Source: Pontibacter cellulosilyticus (GTDB lineage Bacteria; Bacteroidota; Bacteroidia; Cytophagales; Hymenobacteraceae). Taken from it: 64,000 bases of DNA. The translations under genes were made by a program, and so were the position numbers. The notes below the pieces were generated by a model. The model searched no databases. It had not been told where the DNA came from and saw only the letters and a list, made by a program, of their open reading frames with translations. The DNA lies in NCBI RefSeq assembly GCF_014306105.1, contig NZ_JACRVF010000001.1:1318413-1382412 (forward strand), given 5' to 3'. Shown here in pieces: positions 9,502 through 18,474 of this stretch; the stretch's first letter is position 1, and the number at the start of each line of letters is the position of its first letter.

Positions 9502-10704
9502 ATGAAAAACAGCGCTTTTATACTTCTCTTCGGCACTTTACTCGCCTGTACGTCTACCAAGACCAAGGCGCCGGTTGCCTCTTATGCCACTACTGCTACA
9601 CCTGCTCCGTCTCCGTTAACTACACACGTTGAGGCGGTACGTAAGCAGTTTGCTCCGGATAAACGCACGGTGCTGTTTGATGTAACGGCTAAAGAAAATG
9701 GTGTTCTTTCCGGCGAGACTATTGTTCCAGAGGCCAAGGCAGCGCTTTTAAGCAAATTACAGGCTGCTAACCTGGCATACACCGATAGTATAACAGTGCT
9801 ACCTGAGGCAGAGTTGGAGGGCAAGCATTACGGTGTGGTAACTATCTCAGTGGCAAATATCCGTTCCCAGCCAAAGCACCCTGCCGAACTGGCTACACAG
9901 GCCACGATGGGTACGCCGGTTAAAGTATGGAAAAAGGAAAACGGATGGTACCTTGTTCAGACTCCTGATAACTATCTGGCGTGGGTAGATTATGCCGGCA
10001 TCAAGCTGATGACGAAGGCTGAACTGGATACCTGGCAGAAAGGCGAAAAGCTGATCTACACAAACCCTTATGGTTTTGCCCTTACCAGCGCCGATAAGCA
10101 AAGCGCCACCATTTCAGATCTTGTTTATGGCGATGTAGTGGTGTTGAAGAACAAGACAAAGGATTTTTATGAAGTAAACTTCCCGGATGGCCGCACAGGT
10201 TTTATACTTGCCGCAGAAGCCATGCCTTACAAAAACTGGATTGCCAGCCGCCAGCCATCAGAGGAGAATCTGGTTAAAACAAGCAAGCAACTACTAGGCC
10301 TGCCATACCTGTGGGGCGGTACCTCTTTTAAAGGAGTAGACTGCAGCGGCTTTACCAAAACTGTATACTTTATGAACGGCATTGTACTGCCACGCGATGC
10401 CTCGCAGCAGGTACATGAGGGTGAGTTGGTTGATACCGATAAAAACTGGGATAAACTTCGCCCCGGCGATCTGCTTTTCTTTGGTGTACCAGCCAAAGAT
10501 GGTAAGCCTGAGCGTGTAGTACATGTAGGCATGTGGATCGGTGGAGACAAAGAATTTATCCATTCTGCAGGCCGTGTACGCATCAACAGCATGAACCCTG
10601 CAGCAGCCAACTACGATGACTATGAGAATAACCGCTACCTCAGAACCAAACGCATGAAACCAAGTCAGAACCTGATCGACCTGCGCGCCAGTTCTATTTA
10701 TTAG
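9502..10704 (+). CDS. NlpC/P60 (C40) lipoprotein endopeptidase with SH3 domains, YkfC-like
   Basis: A 400-residue lipoprotein: the signal ends in a lipobox (FGTLLAC, Cys near residue 16) followed by a Thr/Pro/Ala-rich linker. Residues about 115-165 and 185-245 look like bacterial SH3 domains (VANIRSQP, NGWYLVQTPDNYLAWVDY). The C-terminal 130 residues are the NlpC/P60 domain with GVDCSGF (catalytic Cys near 281), VVHVGMWIG (His near 340) and FIHSAG (third polar residue). Double SH3 plus C40 is the layout of YkfC, which cuts the gamma-D-Glu to diamino acid bond in muropeptides and leaves L-Ala-D-Glu. That product is the substrate of the epimerase encoded at 11881, on the opposite strand, so the pairing supports a role in wall peptide turnover. 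Confidence 0.9.
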   Translation: MKNSAFILLFGTLLACTSTKTKAPVASYATTATPAPSPLTTHVEAVRKQFAPDKRTVLFDVTAKENGVLSGETIVPEAKAALLSKLQAANLAYTDSITVLPEAELEGKHYGVVTISVANIRSQPKHPAELATQATMGTPVKVWKKENGWYLVQTPDNYLAWVDYAGIKLMTKAELDTWQKGEKLIYTNPYGFALTSADKQSATISDLVYGDVVVLKNKTKDFYEVNFPDGRTGFILAAEAMPYKNWIASRQPSEENLVKTSKQLLGLPYLWGGTSFKGVDCSGFTKTVYFMNGIVLPRDASQQVHEGELVDTDKNWDKLRPGDLLFFGVPAKDGKPERVVHVGMWIGGDKEFIHSAGRVRINSMNPAAANYDDYENNRYLRTKRMKPSQNLIDLRASSIY

Positions 10705-10728
10705 TAGCGTTAATTATAAATATAGAAT

Positions 10729-10758
10729 AGCCCCTGCTTAAAACGAGCAGGGCTTTTT
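10729..10758 (+). terminator. rho-independent terminator after the C40 peptidase gene
   Basis: CCCTGCT at 10732-10738 pairs with AGCAGGG at 10746-10752, extended past a one-base bulge by AG/CT, and is followed by five T. Confidence 0.7.
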
Positions 10759-10797
10759 GTTTAGCTATTGTACAACTTAACTGATTACGTAACACAG

Positions 10798-11871
10798 TTA
10801 TACTTTCCGGGCCACCTTCTCTCCTACTTTATACTTCTCGATCATCTCGGCCAGTACCTCTAAGTCATCAGAAGTATGCAGGCTGTTGATGATAACACGC
10901 GTAATCGGCATACTCTCCGGGTCAGGATATGGGAAGCAGGAAATGATTACCTCTTCTTCCAGCGCATAGTATAACCCATGTTCCTTCGTGTAAAAAACCG
11001 GGTAGGTATCGAAATAGTCAAATAGTTGATGATGCTTTATGAGCTCCTGAAAGTGCTGCACGTTATACTTTAACTGCATCCTTGCCTGCTCAAACAGCTC
11101 CTGTGCATGCACAAACGCATACATATAAGCCGGTGGGGCCGGAGAGCCTGCAATAAAGTATGGGGACTTGCGCAGGGAAGCAATCCTGCTTTCAGTGCCC
11201 AGCACCACCCCTCCTGCAATACCCAAGGCCTTTCCCATCGATGCTACCACCACCAGCTCCACATGTTGCTTTACCTGCCTGGCTATCTCCGGAAATGTTC
11301 CTGCCCCACTCTCACCAGACAAGCCCAGTAAATGAGAATCATCTACAACTAAGGTAATATGCCTGTCAGTAGGTAACCTGCCAGCCCAATCAAAGTTATA
11401 CTTGCGTGCTTTCAAGGGGTCAACAGAGTTAACTACAATTACAACCTCTCCTTCAGCATCAGCTATAATTTCTTGCAAAGAGTTTACCCAGCTATCGAAA
11501 TCGGTGTGGTTTGCATCGGAGGCATTGCGCCACAACGCTGGATGTGCATCAGGTGCATGAATAAAGCGCTGCCCCTGGTCCAGAGTGCGGATAAGCGCCT
11601 GCCCTGCCAGGTAACCTGATGAAAAAGTAAGAGCCGCCCCGGCTCCTGCCTGAGCGGCTAATAGGATTTCAGCCTCGTCATACACAGCCAGCTTCAGGTT
11701 TGAATTTCTGGAGCTGGAGTAAGTGGTGCCGTAGCGTTTGCCGCCTTCCTGTATCAGGGCCGCTAACTCACGGTTTACGTTCATGCCCAGATAGGATGTA
11801 CCGCTAAAGTATAGCCGCTCTTTCCCGTCTGCCACCACAGTTCTGCCGGTAAGCTGCTCCACTACAGGCAT
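10798..11871 (-). CDS. PLP-dependent alpha-oxoamine synthase-like aminotransferase (class I/II)
   Basis: A 357-residue fold-type I PLP enzyme resembling 8-amino-7-oxononanoate synthase and 2-amino-3-ketobutyrate ligase. VDDSHLLGLSGESGAG near residue 175 holds the Asp that pairs with the pyridine nitrogen and the nearby His, and VASMGKALGIAGG near residue 213 holds the Schiff-base Lys. It is some 30-40 residues shorter than usual, lacking most of the N-terminal arm, and the AONS stretch that normally precedes the Asp is altered, so biotin synthesis is doubtful. It is the last gene of a minus-strand operon, starting 9 bases after the stop of the dipeptide epimerase gene. That tight coupling suggests it works on amino acids released from wall peptides, but the reaction is not known. 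Confidence 0.75.
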   Translation of the reverse strand: MPVVEQLTGRTVVADGKERLYFSGTSYLGMNVNRELAALIQEGGKRYGTTYSSSRNSNLKLAVYDEAEILLAAQAGAGAALTFSSGYLAGQALIRTLDQGQRFIHAPDAHPALWRNASDANHTDFDSWVNSLQEIIADAEGEVVIVVNSVDPLKARKYNFDWAGRLPTDRHITLVVDDSHLLGLSGESGAGTFPEIARQVKQHVELVVVASMGKALGIAGGVVLGTESRIASLRKSPYFIAGSPAPPAYMYAFVHAQELFEQARMQLKYNVQHFQELIKHHQLFDYFDTYPVFYTKEHGLYYALEEEVIISCFPYPDPESMPITRVIINSLHTSDDLEVLAEMIEKYKVGEKVARKV

Positions 11872-11880
11872 GTTGTCAGC

Positions 11881-12909
11881 TTATGCATTTATTAACTGAG
11901 GTAGCAGGTAGGCTCCAGTACCATTAGCCTCCGGGTATATCAAGCCGCTATCTGTTACAACCACGCCAGAGGCTATGTCTTCTTTCAAAAGTATGGCACC
12001 GTCCATGTCCACGTAATCCAGCATCGGGGCCAGGTGGCCAATAGCTGAAATGCCTACAGACGACTCAGTCATACAGCCGATCATCACTTTCATACCCAAC
12101 TCACGTGCCTGCTTTATCATACGCAAGGCTGGCGTTACGCCACCACACTTAGTCAGTTTGATATTTACACCATGGAAAAGGTTATGGCATTTGGCTACAT
12201 CCTGCTCCACAATACAGCTTTCATCGGCCATAAGCGGAAGCACAGAATGCTTGTACACCTCTTTCATACCTTCCAGGTTATCTGCTTTCATGGGCTGCTC
12301 TATAAACTCTACACCGAGCTTCTTTAGCTCCACAGCATTGTTTATTGTCTGGTCTACACCCCACGCACAGTTGGCATCTACCCTGAAAATAGCATCGGTA
12401 TGCTTCCTCAGTTCCTTAACAATCTCCAGGTCCTCATCAGTACCTAGTTTTATCTTATAAATAGGCCATGGTTTTTCCTGCATCTTTTGCACCATTTTCT
12501 CAATAGAGTCGATACCGATGGTGTAGTTGGAAACAGGCGCATCAGCCGGATCTAAACCCCACAGCTGGTAAAGCGGTTTGCCCATTTTCTTGCCGTACAA
12601 ATCATGCGCTGCCATATCAAGGGCACACTGCGTGAATGAGCTATGCTGAAGCGCCGGACGAACCTGCTCCCAAAAGGCAGCCGGGTCTGTGATGGTGGTT
12701 GCCTCTATTTGCTGGCGTATTTTCTCGAGGTTCTCCGTCATCCCTTCTATCGTAACACCATAGTATGGATTGCTGGTGGCCTCGCCGTAGCCTTTGTGTT
12801 CCCCATCCTGTAGCTCTACAATCAGGGTGTCCTGCACATCGCGGGAGTCGTAGGAAATGGTAAATGTATGCTGCAGTTGCAGGGCAAATGACCGGATCGT
12901 TAATTTCAT
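11881..12909 (-). CDS. L-Ala-D/L-Glu (dipeptide) epimerase, enolase superfamily
   Basis: A 342-residue enolase-superfamily enzyme of the muconate-lactonizing subgroup. Seen in order: YKIKLG near residue 155 (the KxK general base), FRVDANCAW (first metal Asp), EFIEQPM (metal Glu), LMADES (metal Asp), and NIKLTKCGG (second catalytic Lys on the other face). CMTESSVG and DMDGAILL near the C-terminus match the DxD-type motif that binds the dipeptide amino group in Ala-Glu epimerases. It turns L-Ala-D-Glu from murein into L-Ala-L-Glu so that it can be cleaved and reused. It lies between a PBP4-type carboxypeptidase gene and the PLP enzyme gene, all on the minus strand, and faces the YkfC-like peptidase gene. 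The stop is 9 bases from the next start. Confidence 0.88.
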   Translation of the reverse strand: MKLTIRSFALQLQHTFTISYDSRDVQDTLIVELQDGEHKGYGEATSNPYYGVTIEGMTENLEKIRQQIEATTITDPAAFWEQVRPALQHSSFTQCALDMAAHDLYGKKMGKPLYQLWGLDPADAPVSNYTIGIDSIEKMVQKMQEKPWPIYKIKLGTDEDLEIVKELRKHTDAIFRVDANCAWGVDQTINNAVELKKLGVEFIEQPMKADNLEGMKEVYKHSVLPLMADESCIVEQDVAKCHNLFHGVNIKLTKCGGVTPALRMIKQARELGMKVMIGCMTESSVGISAIGHLAPMLDYVDMDGAILLKEDIASGVVVTDSGLIYPEANGTGAYLLPQLINA

Positions 12910-12948
12910 AGTATGGCTTGTTTAGATGATTTTGTAAATCTATTTCGG

Positions 12949-14289
12949 TTAGTACTTTTCGTGAATCTCGGTCATGATGCGCACCATCTCTTCGCGCACC
13001 ACGCTGCTTGACTCTTTAAAATTGTTGTTCATAAAACTAAAGAGCAGCAGTTTGCCACTTTTGGTCATAATGTAGCCGCTCTGGTTGTGTACATGCGACA
13101 GCGTACCAGACTTGCCGAACACAAAGGGTACATCGGCTTTGTAAATGCTCCGGAAAGTACCTGGCCGGCCTCCCACTGCCAGCATAGGCAACAGTTTGTC
13201 TGTTGGCCTCTCCTGCTGCAGCTTTTGTAGTAAAGCGATTATGCTGCGCGGCGTAAACATGTTCATCGACGACAGGCCTGAGCCATCTACCCAAACCGGC
13301 TTGTCCGGCAGGTCATGCAGGTAGTTGTTGACAACGTACTTTATACTTTTCTCTACGGCCAGGGTATCGGATATTTTGCCGGAAGCCATCACCAGCAGCT
13401 GCTCTGCCAACAGGTTATCGCTTACCTGCAACATACGTTTATACACGCTGTCTGATGGTAACCCGGGTAAAACAGTGGCTGTTTTAGGAATTGGCCGCTT
13501 TAGCAGCACCACATCGCGCTTCAGGGTATCGGCCAACAGCTTCACGGTCGTTTCTGCAGAGGTGATAAACGGTACTTCCAGCGAGAAATCGGGTTTAGCG
13601 CTTTTAGGATAATAGGTAATGTTGTTGCTTCGCCATTCACGCACAAACGCATCTCCCTGTGGCTGCACCTTTGCCGTATCGGCTTTTAGAGTTGCCTTAA
13701 ATACAGCAGGCGTTACCGTGTAAGGGCTGTTCTCTTTGCGGTAGAATTTTACAATGTTGCCATGTATAGGAAAGATGCTGCGCTCCGGCTGGTAATAGTA
13801 ATTGTAATCGTCCCAGCCCCAGTTTGTTGCAAAAGGTGTACTCGCAAGAGGTGCCTGTATGTAGTATAGCTTTTCTTTTCTGTTCTTCAGAAAATCATAG
13901 GCAATGGAGTTCTTTAGATCCATATGGGCAAATGTGGGATCGCCGGTACCCCAGAAGAGAAGCGAATCGCCTTTAACCGTATACTTTAGTGCCGGAATGG
14001 TATTTCCCAGCATTTTAAGGCTGGCATAAAAGGTAAACAGCTTGGTATTGGAGGCAGGCACAAAATACTTATCAGCGTTGTGCTCCACCACCATTTGCCC
14101 CAGCTCCGGATCGTAAAGCGCGAAGCCCACAAAACGGTTTATTCTCTTCTCCGACGCTTCTATTTGTTGCTTTATAGTTGCCGGGCCATACACTTCTGCT
14201 GCTGGCTGCGGCTGTTTTTGTGTTACACAGGATACCTGAACAAATATCAAGAAGAACAATGAGAAAAATAAGGAGGCGCGTACCTGCAT
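12949..14289 (-). CDS. dacB: D-alanyl-D-alanine carboxypeptidase/endopeptidase, PBP4 family (S13)
   Basis: A 446-residue penicillin-binding protein of the S13 family. The three active-site motifs are present: ASNTKLF near residue 80 (Ser-x-x-Lys), SDNLLAEQL (Ser-x-Asn) in the second third, and FGKSGTL near residue 395 (Lys-Ser-Gly). It has an N-terminal hydrophobic export segment (LFFSLFFLIFVQVSC), and the Cys after it makes a lipoprotein possible. It trims or opens D-Ala-containing stem peptides and cross-links in the periplasm. It is the first gene of a three-gene operon with the dipeptide epimerase (39-base gap) and the PLP enzyme, so wall cleavage and reuse of the released peptides would be expressed together. 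Confidence 0.9.
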   Translation of the reverse strand: MQVRASLFFSLFFLIFVQVSCVTQKQPQPAAEVYGPATIKQQIEASEKRINRFVGFALYDPELGQMVVEHNADKYFVPASNTKLFTFYASLKMLGNTIPALKYTVKGDSLLFWGTGDPTFAHMDLKNSIAYDFLKNRKEKLYYIQAPLASTPFATNWGWDDYNYYYQPERSIFPIHGNIVKFYRKENSPYTVTPAVFKATLKADTAKVQPQGDAFVREWRSNNITYYPKSAKPDFSLEVPFITSAETTVKLLADTLKRDVVLLKRPIPKTATVLPGLPSDSVYKRMLQVSDNLLAEQLLVMASGKISDTLAVEKSIKYVVNNYLHDLPDKPVWVDGSGLSSMNMFTPRSIIALLQKLQQERPTDKLLPMLAVGGRPGTFRSIYKADVPFVFGKSGTLSHVHNQSGYIMTKSGKLLLFSFMNNNFKESSSVVREEMVRIMTEIHEKY

Positions 14290-14564
14290 GTTTGTGCGGT
14301 TTATGATTCAGAAAGCTTAAGTAAACGAAAATATAACATATCCGCAAAACTTTTAACCTGCTTATTTTATACTTTGGGTAAGCCAGCTACAGTAAAATTA
14401 TACTTGCTATACTTTTGGAGCTTTACTGAGCACAAAAGCAACTGTAGTAGAAGCTGTTATTTATACTATTAAACCAAGGACGGTAGTAGGCACCGCTCCA
14501 AGAAAATCTGCAATGATGACATAAGTCACCAATATTTGTAATTTTAAGCCTGATATTTACCGCG

Positions 14565-15995
14565 ATGTTTACAACTGACGATATGAAAGTAGAACAGATC
14601 TATACCGGGTGCCTTGCCCAGGGCGCCTATTACATCGAAAGCAACGGCGAGGCCGCCATCATAGACCCGCTTCGCGAAATAAAGCCTTATCTGGACAAAG
14701 CCACCGAGAACGGAGCCAGCATAAAGTATGTGCTGGAGACGCATTTCCACGCTGACTTCGTGTCGGGCCACCTGGACTTAGCCAAAGCAACCGGTGCTCC
14801 TATTGTGTTTGGCCCAAACGCGCAGCCAACATTCAATGCACACATTGCAGCTGACGGAGAAGAGCTAAAAGTAGGCGCTGTAACCATAAAAGTACTGCAC
14901 ACGCCTGGCCATACCATGGAGTCAACAACGTATCTGCTGAAGGACGAGCAAGGAAAGGACTACGCCATTTTTACCGGTGACACCTTGTTTATTGGAGATG
15001 TTGGCCGCCCCGACCTGGCTGCAAAATCTGACCTTACAACCGAGCAGCTGGCAGGTTACCTGTACGACTCTTTAAGAACCAAGATCATGCCTCTGGCAGA
15101 TAATGTGCTGGTGTACCCGGCGCACGGCGCCGGCTCTGCCTGTGGCAAGAACATGAGCAAAGAAACCTTCGACACGCTGGGTAACCAGAAAAAGACAAAC
15201 TACGCCCTGCGCTCCGACATGACCCGTGAAGAATTTGTGAAAGAGGTAACAGACGGATTGATGCCTCCTCCAAACTACTTCCCATTTAATGTGCAGCTAA
15301 ACAAAGAAGGCTATAACAGCATCGGCAATATACTTGAGCAAGGACTTACAGCCTTATCGCCGGAGGCATTTGCAGCGGCAGCAGCCGAAACCGATGCCCT
15401 TATACTGGATACACGTAAGCCACAGGAGTTTGCCAAAGGCTTTATAACGAACTCACTTTTTATTGGCATAGACGGAGGATTCGCTCCATGGGTAGGTGCA
15501 CTTATACTTGACCTGAAGCAGCCTATACTTTTTGTTGCTGATGCCGGACGTGAAGAGGAAGTAGTGACCAGGCTGGCACGTGTCGGTTATGATAATACCA
15601 TTGGTTACCTGCAGGGTGGATTTGAGGCCTGGAAACAGGCAGGCAAAGAAGTGGACACCATTGTTTCGATACCGGCAGATGAATTTGCTGCACGTTATGC
15701 CCAGGATGCAAGTATAAACGTGGTGGATGTGCGCAAGCCAGGCGAATTCCAGGCAGAGCATATCGAAACGGCTGTTAGCAGCCCACTTGATTTTATTTAC
15801 GATAACATGGCAGCCCTGCCAACTGATAAAACACTTTACATTCATTGCGCTGGCGGTTACCGCTCTATGATCGCCGCCTCTATACTTAAGGCACGTGGGT
15901 ACGTGAAACTAATTGATGTACAGGGAGGATACGGAGCCATTTCTAAAACAGATATTCCACGCACAAACTTTACCTGCCCCAGCACAGTGAAGTAG
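14565..15995 (+). CDS. MBL-fold hydrolase (persulfide dioxygenase-like) with two rhodanese domains
   Basis: A 476-residue protein. Residues 1-250 are a metallo-beta-lactamase domain of the ETHE1/glyoxalase II group: THFHADFVSGH near residue 60 (here HxHxDxxxGH), HTPGHTMES and FTGDTLFIGDVGRPD. Two rhodanese-like domains follow. In the first (about 265-365) the active loop reads VADAGRE, with Asp where the catalytic Cys should be, so it is probably structural. In the second (about 370-470) the loop is HCAGGYRS with the Cys near residue 427. The likely role is oxidation and transfer of persulfide sulfur in the cytoplasm. Starts at 14565 or 14583 are both possible; the second Met directly precedes the conserved KVEQIYTGCLAQ. 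The stop codon is TAG. Confidence 0.88.
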   Translation: MFTTDDMKVEQIYTGCLAQGAYYIESNGEAAIIDPLREIKPYLDKATENGASIKYVLETHFHADFVSGHLDLAKATGAPIVFGPNAQPTFNAHIAADGEELKVGAVTIKVLHTPGHTMESTTYLLKDEQGKDYAIFTGDTLFIGDVGRPDLAAKSDLTTEQLAGYLYDSLRTKIMPLADNVLVYPAHGAGSACGKNMSKETFDTLGNQKKTNYALRSDMTREEFVKEVTDGLMPPPNYFPFNVQLNKEGYNSIGNILEQGLTALSPEAFAAAAAETDALILDTRKPQEFAKGFITNSLFIGIDGGFAPWVGALILDLKQPILFVADAGREEEVVTRLARVGYDNTIGYLQGGFEAWKQAGKEVDTIVSIPADEFAARYAQDASINVVDVRKPGEFQAEHIETAVSSPLDFIYDNMAALPTDKTLYIHCAGGYRSMIAASILKARGYVKLIDVQGGYGAISKTDIPRTNFTCPSTVK

Positions 15996-16004
15996 ATTGC
16001 CTTA

Positions 16005-16050
16005 AAACAAAAGAGCCTGATGATTTAGTGATCATCAGGCTCTTTTGTTT
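16005..16050. terminator. bidirectional terminator between MBL-rhodanese and pirin genes
   Basis: A perfect 19-base stem: 16005-16023 pairs with 16032-16050 (AAAGAGCCTGATGA / TCATCAGGCTCTTT plus flanking A/T), loop of 8. It has T-rich tails on both strands and its right arm overlaps the pirin stop codon at 16049-16051, so it can serve both convergent genes. Confidence 0.85.
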
Positions 16051-16915
16051 ACTCTGTGTAAAAGCCCATTTTGCCCATCTGGTAATCGCGCATGGCTTGC
16101 AGTATTTCGGTTTGCGTGTTCATCACAAATGGCCCATGAGACACCACCGGCTCCTTTATAGGCTCTCCGGCCATCAACAAAATGCGGGTGTCCTCTTTAG
16201 CCTTAAGCGAAAAGCTGCTTCCGTCGTTGTTCAATACAACAACATGGTGCCACTCCACTAGTCCAAAGCCTTCGTAGCTCACCTGCCCATCCAGCAAGTA
16301 TAAAAAGGCACTGTGAGTTTCCGGAATCGGAAAAGTATAGCTGGAGCCGGCTTGCATAAAAATACGAAGCGAAAGTATAGGTACAGCCGTTTTAATGGGA
16401 CCTCTTGTATCCTGAAACTCACCGGCTACTACACTTACCGAAATTTTTCCTCCTTCGAGCTCCAGTTGCGGCGTATCTTCTGCCTGTAGCGCTATGTATT
16501 CCGGCTGCTGCATCTTATGTGACTTCGGAAGGTTTACCCACAGCTGAATAATTTCCTGCACACCTCCCCTTTCCTCTATATCCTCTGGAGGCCGCTCACT
16601 GTGAATGATTCCTAATCCGGCATTCATCCACTGAGTTCCGCCTTCATACACCACGCTGTCGTTGCCGCGGGAGTCGCGGTGGTGAACGCCACCTTTGTAC
16701 ACAAACGTAACCGGTGAGAAGCCACGGTGCGGGTGCGGACCAACACCAGATTGCTTAGGCACTGTACCTTCCGGAAGTTTGGCAACATGATGGTGCAATA
16801 ACAGGAACGGGTCGAGTTGCTCTACCTGCTGCGTAGGAAAAGGCTGCCGCACGGGCATGCCTCCCATATCCACCATGTCTGCATAAAGTATGCGGTTAAC
16901 TGTTCTGGCTTTCAT
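16049..16915 (-). CDS. pirin family protein (bicupin)
   Basis: A 288-residue pirin. The N-terminal cupin holds the metal ligands: HPHRGFSPVTF and VHHRDSRGNDS give the two His and one more His, and WMNAGLGIIHSERP with the following Glu completes the site. DPFLLLHHH is another conserved pirin segment. The C-terminal cupin (from about residue 175) is the usual degenerate copy. Bacterial pirins bind Fe or Ni and some show quercetinase activity or modulate central metabolism; which applies here cannot be told. It is convergent with the MBL-rhodanese gene and shares its terminator. Start at MKARTVNRILYADMVDMGG fits the family length. Confidence 0.9.
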   Translation of the reverse strand: MKARTVNRILYADMVDMGGMPVRQPFPTQQVEQLDPFLLLHHHVAKLPEGTVPKQSGVGPHPHRGFSPVTFVYKGGVHHRDSRGNDSVVYEGGTQWMNAGLGIIHSERPPEDIEERGGVQEIIQLWVNLPKSHKMQQPEYIALQAEDTPQLELEGGKISVSVVAGEFQDTRGPIKTAVPILSLRIFMQAGSSYTFPIPETHSAFLYLLDGQVSYEGFGLVEWHHVVVLNNDGSSFSLKAKEDTRILLMAGEPIKEPVVSHGPFVMNTQTEILQAMRDYQMGKMGFYTE

Positions 16916-17317
16916 ATTATGTTATCAAACCTAACGCTCTTTTCCATACTTGCTATACCTAAACTGGTTGCGGTGCTTTATACTTGTCCAAGGTTTTCGG
17001 TTACATGAAGTAAAAAAAATTTCTAATTTAAACAGATGAATTATTAATCATACTTAGTTTTTAGCCATATGTTGGATATTATTGATGTTACAAGATAAAC
17101 GTTTGAACTACTATTCGATAGAAAAGCAGTGCAAAACACCCATAACAGCCTTTAAAGGACGATTTAAAATATATATCCAATAAAGTAAAAATTATATTAA
17201 AATTATCCATATATTTAATAACTACTGACGCCATACTGTTTAATATTACAGCAGTTTTAATGATGGATGATATGGGACTTGTGAGATGTAGTAAGTTTAT
17301 AGCGAGCAGCAAAATCA
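16916..17317. other. A/T-rich divergent intergenic region
   Basis: A 402-base gap between the divergent pirin and STAS genes. It is strongly A/T-rich from about 17020 to 17260, with poly-A runs. It carries copies or near-copies of the TATACTT word near 16945 and 16980. A 76-codon minus-strand frame inside it has no recognisable features and I do not support it. No tRNA-like or strong hairpin structure seen. Confidence 0.5.
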
Positions 17318-17695
17318 ATGGAAAGGTTTACAGCAGAGGTTAATCAAGTTGAGAATGTCGTAATGGTAAGGCTATCTGGTGAACTGGATGCCAACACGGC
17401 CGTGTCTGCGGATGATGCCTTGCAGGAAGCTATTGCCACCGCACCTTCAAAAGCCCTGCTTATTGACTGTACCGATCTGCATTACATTTCTTCTGCCGGC
17501 TTAGGTGTTATACTTTCATCGTTGCATGCCTGTAAGCAAAACAATATCCAGGTTATGTTCTGCGGTCTCCAGCCAAAAATTATTAACGTATTCTCTATAC
17601 TCGGATTACAAAAGATCATAGATACAGCCCCGACAGAAGCCGATGCATTAAAGCTTTTAAACAACGACTCTGGCACATCAATCGATAAACCCTGA
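17318..17695 (+). CDS. STAS-domain anti-sigma factor antagonist (SpoIIAA/RsbV-like)
   Basis: A 125-residue single-domain protein with the STAS fold: strand VVMVRLSGELDANTA, then LLIDCTDLHYISSAGLGVILS, where the Ser in ISSAG is the residue phosphorylated by anti-sigma kinases, then QVMFCGLQPKIINVFSILGL. In Bacillus such proteins release a sigma factor by binding its anti-sigma kinase. No kinase, phosphatase or sigma gene lies beside it, so its partner is encoded elsewhere. It stands alone, divergent from pirin and closed by a hairpin that overlaps its stop. Confidence 0.9.
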   Translation: MERFTAEVNQVENVVMVRLSGELDANTAVSADDALQEAIATAPSKALLIDCTDLHYISSAGLGVILSSLHACKQNNIQVMFCGLQPKIINVFSILGLQKIIDTAPTEADALKLLNNDSGTSIDKP

Positions 17696-17730
17696 GCACC
17701 CGCTACATTTGGTTGGATACTCAGGGTTTT
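17687..17730 (+). terminator. terminator overlapping the STAS gene stop
   Basis: AAACCCTGAG (17687-17696) pairs with CTCAGGGTTT (17720-17729) across a 23-base loop, followed by T. The left arm contains the TGA stop codon. Confidence 0.6.
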
Positions 17731-17746
17731 ATAGCTGTTGTTTTAC

Positions 17747-18394
17747 TTAAAAATCGATTCTATAGCTTTCATTATTATAGTATCTGCGGCCACGGTTCCT
17801 GTCGCTGTCTCTTTGCGAGGCTCTGTACCCTCTCCCGTAACGGTAGTTCTCGTTGTCTCTGAGAGAACGCGGAGATTGCCCACTATAATTGCCGCCGCCG
17901 TATCCTGAAGAAGAAACATCATGATCGGAGTTACCGCCGTACCCACTCATCGCACCATATTCACTGGAGCCCCCGAAGTCTCCGTGAGAGCTATAATTTG
18001 ATCCACCGAAGGCAGAACCGCTGTATCCACCCAAACGTCCGGATCCATACCCCTGCATGCGCTGGCTATCACGTTCCCGTTTCATTTCTTCTATTTCGCT
18101 GTAACGGCTATCTGAGCTGTTTCCGAAACTGGGTATACCGTAGCCCTGCCTGATGTTATCCAGGTCGTGATGGCTATTGCCTACGTGGCTGTAGTAATCG
18201 CGCTCCATATCATAGTCGCGGTGCCGGTAATTTTGGTCATCGTCGTGGCGGTAATGCCTGCTCCCACCACCTTCGTACCTGCCTTCAGAATCACGATGGC
18301 GGTCTCTGCTGTAGTGGCTGCTCTGGTAGTTATTATCCCAATCCGAATTATGACGGCCCCTGCCGTAGTTATGGTCATGATAGTCTCGTTTCAT
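17747..18394 (-). CDS. low-complexity Gly/Ser/Tyr/Arg-rich disordered protein
   Basis: A 215-residue protein with almost no hydrophobic residues. Residues 1-75 are rich in His, Asp, Arg, Tyr and Ser (MKRDYHDHNYGRGRHNSDWD). A short charged helix-like part (EIEEMKRERDSQRMQ) lies near residue 100. The rest is made of GYG, SGY, GGS and GGN units (GYGSGRLGGYSGSAFGGS) and ends in an Arg/Tyr-rich tail with RGYR and RGRRYY. The frame is long, starts with ATG at 18392-18394, and its composition is far from random, so I think it is translated. No known domain is recognised. The mix of Tyr in Gly/Ser context with Arg-Gly units resembles RNA-binding, phase-separating proteins, but that is an analogy only. 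A related type of protein is encoded just upstream. Confidence 0.65.
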   Translation of the reverse strand: MKRDYHDHNYGRGRHNSDWDNNYQSSHYSRDRHRDSEGRYEGGGSRHYRHDDDQNYRHRDYDMERDYYSHVGNSHHDLDNIRQGYGIPSFGNSSDSRYSEIEEMKRERDSQRMQGYGSGRLGGYSGSAFGGSNYSSHGDFGGSSEYGAMSGYGGNSDHDVSSSGYGGGNYSGQSPRSLRDNENYRYGRGYRASQRDSDRNRGRRYYNNESYRIDF

Positions 18395-18474
18395 AGCTGA
18401 TAATTTAAATGTTGTGCTTTTTTATAAACGCAGTGCAACTGCAACGGTTGGGGTGCGCCAGCAAAGCAGACACG

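Noticed and set aside
17088..17318. 76-codon hydrophobic minus-strand frame upstream of the STAS gene
   Set aside because: Its hydrophobicity follows from A/T richness; no start context or recognisable family, and it ends at the first base of the STAS start codon.
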